A stretch of 64,000 nucleotides of DNA, taken from contig JBCDKM010000008.1 of NCBI GenBank assembly GCA_038746605.1, positions 101,448 through 165,447 on the forward strand, in the 5' to 3' direction. Below are positions 7,668 through 15,835 of this stretch, piece after piece (position 1 is the stretch's first letter; each line of letters begins with the position of its first letter). This DNA comes from Rubricoccus sp038746605 (GTDB lineage: Bacteria > Bacteroidota > Rhodothermia > Rhodothermales > Rubricoccaceae). Both the position numbers and the translations under genes were made by a program. The notes beneath the pieces are model-generated. The model saw only the letters and a list, made by a program, of their open reading frames with translations. It was not told the origin of the DNA and made no database searches.

Positions 7668-9551
7668 ATGACTCGTTTCTTTTCTGCCGCGATGGCCGTC
7701 GCACTCGCCGCCAGCCTGACGGCGTGTTCCGGCCCCGAGCGGCTCGAGATCAGCCGCGTCCAGACCATCACCGAGGTGGACCGTGACCCCGGCGCTACCG
7801 TCCGCGCCGAAGCTGACGCCTTCATCGAGAGCTACACGCGTGGCTTCCTCCCGCTCTACTACGCGAGCGCCCTCGCGGAGTGGGACGCCAACACCCGCAT
7901 CGTGGAGGGTGACACCGCCACGGCCGCGAAAGTCCAGGCTGCCAACGAGGCACTCGCCGCCTACACCGGCGAGGTGGAGACCATCGAGCGGGCCCGCGTC
8001 TTGCTCGAATCGCGCGACGCGATGACCGACCTCCAGGTCCGCCAGTTGGAGGCCGTGCTCTACACCGCCGCGCAGAACCCGCAGACCGTCCCCGAGGTGG
8101 TACGCGAGCGGATCGCCGCCGAGGCCGCGCAGAACGACGCTCTCTTCGGCTTCGCGTTCACGCTCAACGGCGAAGAAGTGACGCCCAACGAGATCGACCG
8201 TCGCCTCCGCGAGAGCGATGATGTGGCAGAACGCGAGACCATCTGGCTCGCCTCCAAGGAGGTCGGCCCCGCGCTCACGCCTGGCCTCGTAGACCTCCAG
8301 CGCCTCCGCAACGAGACCGTCCAGGCCCTCGGCTACGACGACTACTTCACGTATCAGGTCTCAGACTATGGTATGTCGCGCGAGGCCATGCTAGACCTCA
8401 TGCGCCAGCTCAACGATGAGCTCCGCCCTCTCTATCGCGAAATCCACACCTGGGCTCGACACGAACTGGCCGCTCACTACGGCGAGGACGTCCCGGAGTA
8501 CCTCCCGGCGCACTGGCTCCCCAACCGCTGGGCGCAAGACTGGACCGCGCTCGCGGACCTTGCAGAGTTCGAAGGGGCTGAAGCCGACGCTCGCACCCTC
8601 GATGACGCCCTCGCGGAGAAGACGCCGGAGTGGATCGTGGAGCAGGCTGAGCGCTTCTATATCTCCCTCGGCCTCGGCGAGATGCCGGAGAGCTTCTACA
8701 CCCGCTCTAGCCTCTACCCGCTGCCGAGCGGCGCGCCGTACAAGAAGAACACCCACGCGAGCGCTTGGCACCTCGACCTCGACAAGGACGTGCGCTCGCT
8801 GATGAGCGTGGAGACCAACGCGGACTGGTACGAGACGACCCACCATGAGTTGGGTCACATCTACTATTACCTCGCCTACACCAACCCGGACGTGCCGCCG
8901 CTTCTCCGTGGCGGCGCCAACCGCGCCTACCACGAGGCCGTCGGGAGCCTGCTCGGCCTCGCGAGCATGCAGCCGCGCTTCCTCGATGCCATCGGCCTGG
9001 AGGTAGACCCGCCTGTCGATCCCGTCCAAGGGCTGCTGCGAGAGGCACTCAACTACGCCGTCTTCATCCCCTTCAGTGCGGGCACGATGACCAACTGGGA
9101 GCACGACCTCTACGCCGAGAACCTCCCCGAGGCAGAGTGGAACGCCCGCTGGTGGGAGCTTGCACGTGAGTACCAGGGCATCGTGCCGCCGACCGAGGAC
9201 CGTGCCGCCGTGGGCGCCCCGTTCAACGATGCTGCCACCAAGACGCACATCAACAACGACGCCGCACAGTACTACGACTACGCGCTCTCCAACGTGCTCC
9301 TCTTCCAACTCCACGCCCACATCGCCCGGAACATCCTGGGGGAGGACCCGACGGACACCAACTATTTCGGCCAGACTTCCGTCGGCGACTTCCTGACGGA
9401 GATCCTCTCGCCGGGCGCGACGGTAGACGGCAACGAGCTTCTGGAGCAGACCACCGGCTCCAGCCTGACGGCGCAGCCCATGCTGGAGTACTTCGCCCCG
9501 CTGATGGAGTGGCTCGAAGAACAGAACGAAGGCCGCGAGCACACGATCTAG
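7668..9551 (+). CDS. M2-family zinc dipeptidyl carboxypeptidase (ACE homologue), lipoprotein
   Basis: The signal sequence ends in the lipobox LTAC (Cys23), so the protein should be lipid-anchored. The zinc site is complete: H393-E394-L-G-H397, with the third ligand Glu423 in HEAVGS, and the flanking segment RGGANRAYHEAVG closely matches angiotensin-converting-enzyme-type M2 peptidases. At 627 residues it has the length of a single ACE catalytic domain. Family members release C-terminal dipeptides from oligopeptides. The likely role is degrading peptides in the periplasm for nutrition. No operon partner. Confidence 0.93.
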   Translation: MTRFFSAAMAVALAASLTACSGPERLEISRVQTITEVDRDPGATVRAEADAFIESYTRGFLPLYYASALAEWDANTRIVEGDTATAAKVQAANEALAAYTGEVETIERARVLLESRDAMTDLQVRQLEAVLYTAAQNPQTVPEVVRERIAAEAAQNDALFGFAFTLNGEEVTPNEIDRRLRESDDVAERETIWLASKEVGPALTPGLVDLQRLRNETVQALGYDDYFTYQVSDYGMSREAMLDLMRQLNDELRPLYREIHTWARHELAAHYGEDVPEYLPAHWLPNRWAQDWTALADLAEFEGAEADARTLDDALAEKTPEWIVEQAERFYISLGLGEMPESFYTRSSLYPLPSGAPYKKNTHASAWHLDLDKDVRSLMSVETNADWYETTHHELGHIYYYLAYTNPDVPPLLRGGANRAYHEAVGSLLGLASMQPRFLDAIGLEVDPPVDPVQGLLREALNYAVFIPFSAGTMTNWEHDLYAENLPEAEWNARWWELAREYQGIVPPTEDRAAVGAPFNDAATKTHINNDAAQYYDYALSNVLLFQLHAHIARNILGEDPTDTNYFGQTSVGDFLTEILSPGATVDGNELLEQTTGSSLTAQPMLEYFAPLMEWLEEQNEGREHTI

Positions 9552-9636
9552 CCCGGAGCTGGCGACGGCCGTCGGACCACCCTGCGCGTGCCATCTCATA
9601 GCGACGACGACAGCACTCGCGTCCGGCTCTGACTTC

Positions 9637-9660
9637 CCCCGCCTCGGCACCGAGGCGGGG
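9637..9660. repeat. Palindromic repeat, short form (CA centre)
   Basis: Arms of eleven bases (CCCCGCCTCGG / CCGAGGCGGGG) around CA, 85 bases after the M2 peptidase stop. Confidence 0.9.
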
Positions 9661-9766
9661 GGAGCGGAATCCCGAAACAGCGATGGTGGCGCGAAGGCGA
9701 GGGCGCTATACTCCGCATCCCCGGCCCCACTCCCTACACCCTCCCCACCTTTCCCCCTCTATCCCC

Positions 9767-10216
9767 ATGGGACTCCTCGATTTCCTGAAAGACAAAGGCA
9801 AGGACCTCTTCGGCGGCGGCGGCAACGAAGCCGAGTCCATCAAGAAGGAGGTCGAGCGCGCGCTCGGCTCCAACGTCTCCAACCTCACGGTCCACTTCAA
9901 TGACGGCAAGGTCTCGCTGATGGGCTCTGCCAAGAGCCAGGCCGCGAAGGAGAAGGCCGCGCTCATCGCGGGCAACGTCAAGGGCGTCTCGCACGTCAAC
10001 GACGACGGCCTCAAGGTGGAGGGTGCCGCACAGGCTGCTGCCCCTGCCGCCGCCACCCGCTACTACACCATCCAGAGCGGCGACTCGCTCTCGAAGATCG
10101 CGAAGGAGCACTACGGTGACGCCAACGCGTACAACAAGATCTTCGAGGCCAACCGCGAGGTGATCGAGGACCCGGACAAGATCTACCCGGGCCAGCAGAT
10201 CCGCATCCCCGCGTAG
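9767..10216 (+). CDS. lysM: BON and LysM domain protein (Kbp/LysM type)
   Basis: A 149-residue protein with the two-domain layout of E. coli Kbp (YgaU): a BON domain (about residues 22-85; VERALGSNV, VSLMGSAKS, VKGVSHVND), a short Ala/Pro linker, and a LysM domain (about 97-148; YYTIQSGDSLSKIAKEHYGD and IYPGQQIRIP). In E. coli this protein binds K+ and responds to osmotic conditions; the same role here is an inference. There is no signal peptide. The start at 9767 gives the family N-terminus MGLLDFLKDKGKDLF. A strong intrinsic terminator follows. Confidence 0.92.
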   Translation: MGLLDFLKDKGKDLFGGGGNEAESIKKEVERALGSNVSNLTVHFNDGKVSLMGSAKSQAAKEKAALIAGNVKGVSHVNDDGLKVEGAAQAAAPAAATRYYTIQSGDSLSKIAKEHYGDANAYNKIFEANREVIEDPDKIYPGQQIRIPA

Positions 10217-10236
10217 CGCTTCGCACCCCCGATGCG

Positions 10237-10270
10237 CGCCCCGCTGGCCTCGGCTGGCGGGGCGTTTTTT
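10237..10270 (+). terminator. Rho-independent terminator after the BON-LysM gene
   Basis: An eight-base-pair GC stem (CGCCCCGC at 10237-10244 with GCGGGGCG at 10257-10264) is followed directly by six T residues. It is one of only two canonical terminators I found, and it precedes a palindromic repeat in the same convergent gap. Confidence 0.9.
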
Positions 10271-10305
10271 GTACACGCGGTTGGTTTCCTGGCTCTCGGC
10301 TCCCT

Positions 10306-10325
10306 CCGCCTCGGCACCGAGGCGG
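10306..10325. repeat. Palindromic repeat, short form (CA centre)
   Basis: Perfect arms CCGCCTCGG / CCGAGGCGG around CA in the gap between convergent genes ending at 10216 and 10358. Confidence 0.9.
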
Positions 10326-10357
10326 GCACGATGGGGATGAGATGGCCTACCCGAACC

Positions 10358-10834
10358 CTACAGTCCTCGGTTCAGCGCGAGGGCGGTGAACCAGAGCACG
10401 AGCCCTGCGCGAAAGGTCCACGCCAGCGTGCGAACCCAGTTGCTGGACACGAGGCGCGCGTGCGCCTCCGCGTCCCACGAGGCCGACAGCGCGTTGTGGG
10501 CGGGCACGGAGAAGAGCGCCGTCGCGCTCCAGATCACCCCGACGGCGCCGAGCCCGGCCAGCACCGCCCAGGCCGGAAACGCCGCCGGACGGTCCAGCAC
10601 GAGCCAGACAGCCGTCGCCAACTCCAGCACCATCGCGGGGCCGACGATCAGCGTGATGCGCCACTGGTGCCCTGCGGAGTACGCCCTCCACTCCTCTGCG
10701 CCGACGCCTGAAAAGAGAGGGTAGTGCACCACCTGCACGATCCAAATCACGCCGAACATGGTCAGCGTCGCGAGAACGTGCAGCAGGAAGACAGCGGTCA
10801 CGAGGGAGCGGGAAGACTCGGAAGGGGCAGTCAC
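10358..10834 (-). CDS. Four-span integral membrane protein
   Basis: 158 residues beginning with GTG. Four hydrophobic helices are visible at about residues 12-35, 60-80, 88-110 and 133-155. The first contains MFGVIWIVQVVHYPLF, whose His-Tyr-Pro resembles a conserved helix in small DUF-type membrane proteins. The function is unknown. It starts 20 bases after the stop of the FAD oxidoreductase gene, so it is probably the last gene of the operon 13549-10358. Confidence 0.7.
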   Translation of the reverse strand: MTAPSESSRSLVTAVFLLHVLATLTMFGVIWIVQVVHYPLFSGVGAEEWRAYSAGHQWRITLIVGPAMVLELATAVWLVLDRPAAFPAWAVLAGLGAVGVIWSATALFSVPAHNALSASWDAEAHARLVSSNWVRTLAWTFRAGLVLWFTALALNRGL

Positions 10835-10854
10835 GGTAGAGAACTCGGGGAGGA

Positions 10855-12081
10855 CTACCGGCCTAGAATCGCTTCTGCGGCGTGGCGCCCGGCGACCATC
10901 GCGCCGTTGATGGAGGCGTTGCGGCGGTGGTCGCCCGTCACGTAGAGGCCATCGCGGATCATGAGCGAGCGCTGCGGTGGCTCCACGCTCGGCAGGTCCG
11001 GCAGCGCGTGCCGCACGCGCCGCGCCCCGACGAGCCGCCAGCCGTTCACCTGATCGCCGAACCAGCGGAGGAGCTGTTTTCGCGCGAGGGTGTCCAGCGC
11101 AGAATCCGACGCGGTGGACCAGGCGAGGAGAGAGGCCGAGATGAGCGCTTTTCCCTCCGGCGCGTACTCCGGCGCGACGTTGCTCATCACCTGCACGTTG
11201 TTGACGGGCCCCTCGCCGGTTCCGTCCAGCATCAGAATCGCCTCGTGCGTGGGCGGCGTGTCTGCGGACCAGTAGAGCGCGATGGTGCTGCGTTCCGCCG
11301 TCACGCCCGTCCCGATGAGCCGCTTTGCCTCCGGCCCGGCGGTCGCGATCACGACAGCGTCGGCCTCCAGAGTCTCGCCGTCTTCGAGCGTGACCCGGCC
11401 CGCCTCGGCCGCCTCCACGCGGGTGCCGAGGCGGAGGGACTCGGGCGGAAGGCCCGCCGCGAGTTGGCGCGGGATCGCCTCGATGCCCTCGGCCGGGACG
11501 GCCGCGTCGCCCTCGGAGAACATGCGGAAGTAGAACTCGAAGGAGCGCGAGGAGGCGCCCAGCTTCGGGTCCAGCAGCACGCCGCCGAGGAACGGCCGGA
11601 AGAACCGCTCGATCATCTGATCCGAGAACTTGTAGCGCGAGCGCAGCGCGTCTATTGTGGTCGTCTCCGGGCGGTTCCAGAGATCCTCCACTCGCCCGGC
11701 GCGGACGGACTGTCTCAGCCCGAGCACGCGGAGCTTATCCGCGAACGTCCCGACGGGCGCCGTGACCGTCTTGAGGCCTTCTACAGGACGCCGAAACGGG
11801 TCGGCGACGGTGGCCCACTCGCCGCCGAGCCAGACCTTCGCGCCGGAGTCGAAGGAGCGGAGGCGGAGCGCGTCATAGTCCAACACGCGGCGCGCCTCGG
11901 GGTAGGCCGTGAGGAGCACCTGAAAGCCTCGGTCCAGCCGGAAGCCGTCTACCACGTCGGTACGGACGCGCCCGCCCGGAGCATCGGCGGCGTCGAGGAG
12001 GGTGACGCGGACGCCCGCCTCGTGGAGGGTGCGGGCACAGCAGAGGCCGGAGAGCCCGGCGCCGACGATCAGGACGTTCAC
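10855..12081 (-). CDS. FAD-dependent amine-oxidase-like oxidoreductase
   Basis: 408 residues starting with GTG. The N-terminus has the dinucleotide-binding motif (VLIVGAGLSGLCCARTL), the acidic strand end (LLDAADAPGG) and the GGRVRT loop of the flavin-containing amine oxidase/protoporphyrinogen oxidase/phytoene desaturase superfamily. The C-terminal YVTGDHRRNASINGAMVAGRHAA is the second FAD-contacting motif. The substrate cannot be inferred. It lies 40 bases downstream of the TIGR01777-type gene on the same strand, a pairing that suggests a shared isoprenoid, tetrapyrrole or lipid pathway. Confidence 0.88.
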   Translation of the reverse strand: MNVLIVGAGLSGLCCARTLHEAGVRVTLLDAADAPGGRVRTDVVDGFRLDRGFQVLLTAYPEARRVLDYDALRLRSFDSGAKVWLGGEWATVADPFRRPVEGLKTVTAPVGTFADKLRVLGLRQSVRAGRVEDLWNRPETTTIDALRSRYKFSDQMIERFFRPFLGGVLLDPKLGASSRSFEFYFRMFSEGDAAVPAEGIEAIPRQLAAGLPPESLRLGTRVEAAEAGRVTLEDGETLEADAVVIATAGPEAKRLIGTGVTAERSTIALYWSADTPPTHEAILMLDGTGEGPVNNVQVMSNVAPEYAPEGKALISASLLAWSTASDSALDTLARKQLLRWFGDQVNGWRLVGARRVRHALPDLPSVEPPQRSLMIRDGLYVTGDHRRNASINGAMVAGRHAAEAILGR

Positions 12082-12121
12082 AGGCAGAGAGGGAGGCGGG
12101 ACGGCGAGGGGCGGGAAGGCG

Positions 12122-13549
12122 TCATCGTGCGGATTCCGTGCCGTAGAGGTGGGAGAAAGCGGCGTCGAGGGTGGGGTAGGCGTAGCGGAAGCCGGACTGG
12201 CGGAGGCGTTCCGGCATCATGCGGACGCTCTTGAGCCCCAGTTCGCGAGCGGGCTCCCCAGCGAGCGAGAGCAGCGGCCTCGGGAGGCTCGCGAGGGTGG
12301 GGCGGCGAAGGGTCCGGCCGAGCGCTTTGACGGTTGCCTTCGCGGTGGAAGGGGCGGGCGCGCTGAAATTGACGGGCCCCGAGAGATCGGACTGGAGGAG
12401 GTGGTGGATCGCGTAGAGCACATCGTCCAGCGCGATCCAGGACCAGAAGGCGGAGCCGTCGCCCGGCCAAGCGCCGAGGCCGATCTGCGTGGCAGGGCCT
12501 AGCTTCGCGAGCATCCCGCCTGCAGGCGAAAGCACCAGCCCGATGCGGAGGTGCGCGGTGCGGATGCCCGCCGCCTCGGCGTCGTCGGTGGCGGCCTCCC
12601 AGGCGCGGCAGACGTCCGAGAGGAAGCCCTCGCCGAGGGCGCTCTGCTCGGTCACGGGCTGGTCGCCGGTGTCGCCGTAGATGCCGCTCGCGGAGGCCGA
12701 GAGGAAGACCTTCGGTGGTGTGGGGAGCGCCGCGAGGGCGCGGGCGAGGAGCATCGTGCCCTTCGTGCGGCTTTCCCAGATGGCGCGCTTCTTCGCCTCG
12801 TTCCAGGGGAAGCCGAAGACCGGTTCTCCCGCGAGGTGGATCACAGCATCGGGCGCGAGCGCCGCCAGCCCGGCGGCGTCGATCTCGCCTGCATCCACGT
12901 TCCAGTAGAGTGCGCGCTCGGCCTCGTTTCGGTCCCATCGCTCCACCGCTTCCTGGCTGCGGACGAGCCGCACGACCCGGTGTCCGCCGCCACCCAGGAA
13001 CGCGCACAGCGCCTCCCCGATGAGACCGCTGCTGCCCGTCACGGCGATGGTCCAGGGCTCGCCGTCCCAGGTGGCGTGCCGCGCGAGGTCCTCGCGGGTG
13101 ACGCGGTGCCGGTAGCCGAACATCCGCTCCAACTGGCCGCTCGCGATCCCCTTCGCGAACGAAGAGACGGGCGCGAGGGGCAGCTCGTAGCGCACATCGT
13201 CTTCCAGGGTGGAGGCGTCCGGTCCCTCCGGGATCATGCGGTGGGCGTGCTCCCAGGAGGCGAAGGGGCCGGAGACCTGCACGTCGTGAAAGCCGCAGAG
13301 GGCAGGGCCGCCGCCGGAGGTCCGGCAGGAGTCGTCGTAGCCGGAGTGCTCAGCGGTCCAGCGGATGGCGGCGGGACCGAGGCCGAGGCGGATCACGGCG
13401 CGGTCGCCGGGGCGGATACCGTCGAAGTGCTCCAGGGAGACGTCTTGCCACGGGGGCGCGAGGCGGGCGAAGGCGCCGGGGCGCTCGTGCCAGGTGAAAA
13501 GCTCGGCGGCGGAGACGGGGACAGGTGAACGGGCGGTGAACCGAGGCAT
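12122..13549 (-). CDS. SRPBCC domain fused to TIGR01777-type SDR epimerase
   Basis: 475 residues in two parts. Residues 1-165 resemble an SRPBCC/START-like ligand-binding domain (FTARSPVPVSAAELFTWHERP, then FDGIRPGDRAVIRL). Residues 170-475 form an SDR of the TIGR01777 (YfcH) family: AVTGSSGLIGEAL is the Rossmann motif, and HLAGEPVFGFPWNEAKKRAI and SASGIYGDTGDQPVTE match family segments. The start at 13549 (MPRFTARS) was preferred to the longer frame because the extra residues are Pro-rich and unstructured. It leads the operon 13549-10358. The function is unknown; the fusion suggests recognition of a hydrophobic substrate. Confidence 0.88.
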   Translation of the reverse strand: MPRFTARSPVPVSAAELFTWHERPGAFARLAPPWQDVSLEHFDGIRPGDRAVIRLGLGPAAIRWTAEHSGYDDSCRTSGGGPALCGFHDVQVSGPFASWEHAHRMIPEGPDASTLEDDVRYELPLAPVSSFAKGIASGQLERMFGYRHRVTREDLARHATWDGEPWTIAVTGSSGLIGEALCAFLGGGGHRVVRLVRSQEAVERWDRNEAERALYWNVDAGEIDAAGLAALAPDAVIHLAGEPVFGFPWNEAKKRAIWESRTKGTMLLARALAALPTPPKVFLSASASGIYGDTGDQPVTEQSALGEGFLSDVCRAWEAATDDAEAAGIRTAHLRIGLVLSPAGGMLAKLGPATQIGLGAWPGDGSAFWSWIALDDVLYAIHHLLQSDLSGPVNFSAPAPSTAKATVKALGRTLRRPTLASLPRPLLSLAGEPARELGLKSVRMMPERLRQSGFRYAYPTLDAAFSHLYGTESAR

Positions 13550-13663
13550 GGCGGGGGGAGGGGGCGGCAGTACGCGCGCCCTCGTGCACCGATCCACCCG
13601 GAGGATTGGACCTTCGGGGTGTGACCGCTACCCTACAGGACCTTCTCACCTACCCGTACGGAC

Positions 13664-13972
13664 ATGCGCACCGTCCTCCGCCGGATCGAACCGGTCTCCC
13701 TCGCCAAGGTCTACGCGGCCGTCTACGCCATCATCGCGTTCGTTTTCGCCATCCCAGCCGGGTGCGCGCTCTCGGTCGTCGGCTCGCTGGGCGACTCCCC
13801 CGGTCTTGGGGCAGGCGTCGGCCTGTTCGCCATCGTGCTGTACCCTCTGTTCGGCGCGGTCGGTGGGTTTTTGGCCGGTCTGATCACAGGCTTCGTCTAC
13901 AACCTCGTCGCGGACCGTGTGGGGGGTGTGGAACTGGAGTTCGACGACTGGGGCGAGGCAGACCTCCTCTGA
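13664..13972 (+). CDS. Small two-span membrane protein
   Basis: 102 residues with two hydrophobic helices (about 18-42 and 55-82) separated by a Gly-rich loop, and an acidic C-terminus (ELEFDDWGEADLL). The first residues (MRTVLRRIEPVSLAKVYAAVYAI) resemble small uncharacterised bacterial membrane proteins with a positively charged N-terminus. No partner gene is evident: it diverges from the SDR fusion gene and converges on the microcompartment pair. Confidence 0.65.
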   Translation: MRTVLRRIEPVSLAKVYAAVYAIIAFVFAIPAGCALSVVGSLGDSPGLGAGVGLFAIVLYPLFGAVGGFLAGLITGFVYNLVADRVGGVELEFDDWGEADLL

Positions 13973-13978
13973 GCGTCT

Positions 13979-14012
13979 CCGCCTCGGTGTCTCCACGGGG
14001 GTGCCGAGGCGG
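13979..14012. repeat. Palindromic repeat, long form
   Basis: Perfect arms CCGCCTCGG and CCGAGGCGG separated by 16 bases, filling the gap between convergent genes ending at 13972 and 14015. Confidence 0.85.
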
Positions 14013-14014
14013 GG

Positions 14015-14287
14015 CTACCCGATGTCCACCCGGTCGATGACGCCGACGATGGTCGCGTCGGAGGCGGTCAGCCGGTTCTGCGGCTTGAACGGGAGGGCAG
14101 CCTCGGCGCTGGTGACGTAGAGCACGCGGTCGCCCGGGCCCGCGTCGCACGTATCGAGCGCGGTGGTGGGGCGACCGTGCTCGGTGCCGTCGGCGCGAAG
14201 GGGCTGCACGAGGAGCATTCGCTTGCCGTGGACCGATGCGTCCTTCTGTGTCGCCCAGACGCTCCCGATAACGCGGCCGATCTTCAC
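14015..14287 (-). CDS. EutN/CcmL-type microcompartment vertex protein, copy 2
   Basis: 90 residues starting with GTG, which overlaps the stop of the upstream copy by four bases (GTGA), so translation is probably coupled. The sequence has the EutN/CcmL (BMC-P) pattern: KIGRVIGSVWATQKD at the start, KRMLLVQPLRADG, ALDTCDAGPGDRVLYVTS, and a final ATIVGVIDRVDIG. Proteins of this family form pentamers that cap the vertices of bacterial microcompartments. No hexameric shell protein (BMC-H) or encapsulated enzyme gene lies in the window, so its compartment cannot be named. Confidence 0.88.
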   Translation of the reverse strand: MKIGRVIGSVWATQKDASVHGKRMLLVQPLRADGTEHGRPTTALDTCDAGPGDRVLYVTSAEAALPFKPQNRLTASDATIVGVIDRVDIG

Positions 14288-14580
14288 GCGTCCTGAAGCA
14301 CGAGCGGCTTCACCTCCGCCACGTCCAGCTTGTCCACGATGGCCATGATGACGGCATCGACAGGCTTCTTGTCTGTCAGCTCCGTCTGGCGGCCGGAGGA
14401 GCCTTGCGCGACGAGGACGGTCTCGCCTTCGCCCGCGCCCACGGCGTCTGCGGCGACAACGAAGTTGGAGAGCGGCTGGCCGTCCAGGTCCACCTCGCGC
14501 ACGATGAGGAACTTCATCCCGACGAGCTTGGGATCTTTTCGAGTGGCCCAGACGGTGCCGATGACCTGGCCGAGGAGCAT
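14284..14580 (-). CDS. EutN/CcmL-type microcompartment vertex protein, copy 1
   Basis: 98 residues starting MLLGQVIGTVWATRKDPKL, then KFLIVREVDLDG, AADAVGAGEGETVLVAQGSS, RQTELTDKKPVDAVIMAIVD and KLDVAEVK, which is the full EutN/CcmL fold. The ATG at 14580 was chosen because it places the first beta-strand at residue 2; the longer open frame upstream has no family character. It is similar to, but clearly diverged from, the coupled copy 2. Two paralogues in tandem are common in loci with several pentamer types, but such loci normally also carry BMC-H genes. Confidence 0.9.
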   Translation of the reverse strand: MLLGQVIGTVWATRKDPKLVGMKFLIVREVDLDGQPLSNFVVAADAVGAGEGETVLVAQGSSGRQTELTDKKPVDAVIMAIVDKLDVAEVKPLVLQDA

Positions 14581-14773
14581 GAGAGCATGGGACGTGCACT
14601 GGAAGCTACCGCCGTACGGAGCATGCCCGTGCATGGAGGATGGCCGCCAGACCTGCGTACGCTGGAGGCCGCACGCCCCTTCAGGTTGGAGGTTTCCTTT
14701 GCGGGCGATATACTCGGCTACAGCGGGCTGCGTGTCCACTCTCGCTTTCCTGCCCACACTCCTTCGTGACGCC

Positions 14774-15835
14774 ATGTCTCGCGTTCTTTTCCTCATCCAC
14801 GGGATGGGTGTCCATGGGACCGATTGGGCGCAGGAGGTCACGGATAAGCTGGGCGAAGTCGCGACTCGGTACGACCGCTTTCCGTCTCTCGAAGCGCTCC
14901 AGGAAGCGGTCGAGTTCGTGCCGATCACGTACGATCACGTGTTCAAGGGCCAACTCCAACGCTGGGCCGATGCAGCCGACAACCTGCGGGAGTTCACCCG
15001 AGAGAATGAGATCGACCTCGGCCGAGGAGCGGTCTTGTTCGATTGGATCGCTGGCGCGTCCAAGGAGGAGGAGAACTTCTTCTGGAGCCACACCATCGAT
15101 GTCATCCTGTACCACTACGTGCGCGAGGTGCAGAGTCAGGTCCGCCTCCACGTGATGCACCAGATCGCGGACGCTCTCGCTGCGCGCGAGACGAATGGAA
15201 GGCGCGTCGAGTCCTCCGTCCTCGCGCACAGTCTGGGCACGGCCGTCGCCCATGACTCACTCCACATCCTCGGTACGGTCCCGCTCGATGGCAACGAGTC
15301 CTTCCTCACGCCCGGCAACCAACTCTTCGAGAGCTTCATAACGCTGGCGAACGTGAGCCGCGTGTTGCAGACCGTCGCCAACCCACACGAGAGTATCGTC
15401 GTGCCGCGCTCGGCGAGCCGTCCCAGAGGGTACGTCCGCCGCTACTACAACTTCCGTCACGCCCTCGACCCGATCCCGGCCTTCTGGCCCTTCGGACCAT
15501 CGGGGTGGGCACCGAAGCTGGTCAGCGACCTCGGCCTCGACTTCCTCCGAGACGTCAACGTCCACGGGTTCGCGCACTACCTGGACGGTCCGCGCGTGCA
15601 CATCCCGATCCTGAATGAGGTCGTGCCCGGTGCCATCCCGGATGATGAGGCCGCCGCCGCAATCGCGGGCTACCCAACGGTAGGCGGCTCCGCGTGCGCC
15701 GACGGCGTCGCTGAGCTGGTGGAGTCGGCGCGGAAGATTCTCGCCACCATCGGTTCGTCGAAAGACCCCAAGCGCCTCGTCACCGCGGGTGCCGAATTCC
15801 TCGCCGCCGCCGAGTCCGCTGCCGATGCGTGCTAG
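14774..15835 (+). CDS. Alpha/beta-hydrolase (lipase-like), cytoplasmic
   Basis: 353 residues without a signal peptide. LFLIHGMGVHGTDW is the oxyanion-hole strand of alpha/beta-hydrolases, and SVLAHSLGTAVAHD supplies the nucleophile elbow with Ser153. A later acidic residue and the His in NVHGFAHYLDG are candidates for the rest of the triad. The long helical insert between residues 60 and 130 is unlike simple esterases and resembles lipase-type or DUF-type hydrolases. The ATG at 14774 gives the natural N-terminus MSRVLFLIHG. It overlaps the following gene by 11 bases, so the two are probably cotranscribed. Confidence 0.8.
   Translation: MSRVLFLIHGMGVHGTDWAQEVTDKLGEVATRYDRFPSLEALQEAVEFVPITYDHVFKGQLQRWADAADNLREFTRENEIDLGRGAVLFDWIAGASKEEENFFWSHTIDVILYHYVREVQSQVRLHVMHQIADALAARETNGRRVESSVLAHSLGTAVAHDSLHILGTVPLDGNESFLTPGNQLFESFITLANVSRVLQTVANPHESIVVPRSASRPRGYVRRYYNFRHALDPIPAFWPFGPSGWAPKLVSDLGLDFLRDVNVHGFAHYLDGPRVHIPILNEVVPGAIPDDEAAAAIAGYPTVGGSACADGVAELVESARKILATIGSSKDPKRLVTAGAEFLAAAESAADAC

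Noticed and set aside
10882..12234. A 450-residue plus-strand frame opposite the FAD oxidoreductase
   Set aside because: No motifs and antisense to a gene with clear FAD-binding signatures; another high-GC shadow, as is the similar one at 8391-9650.
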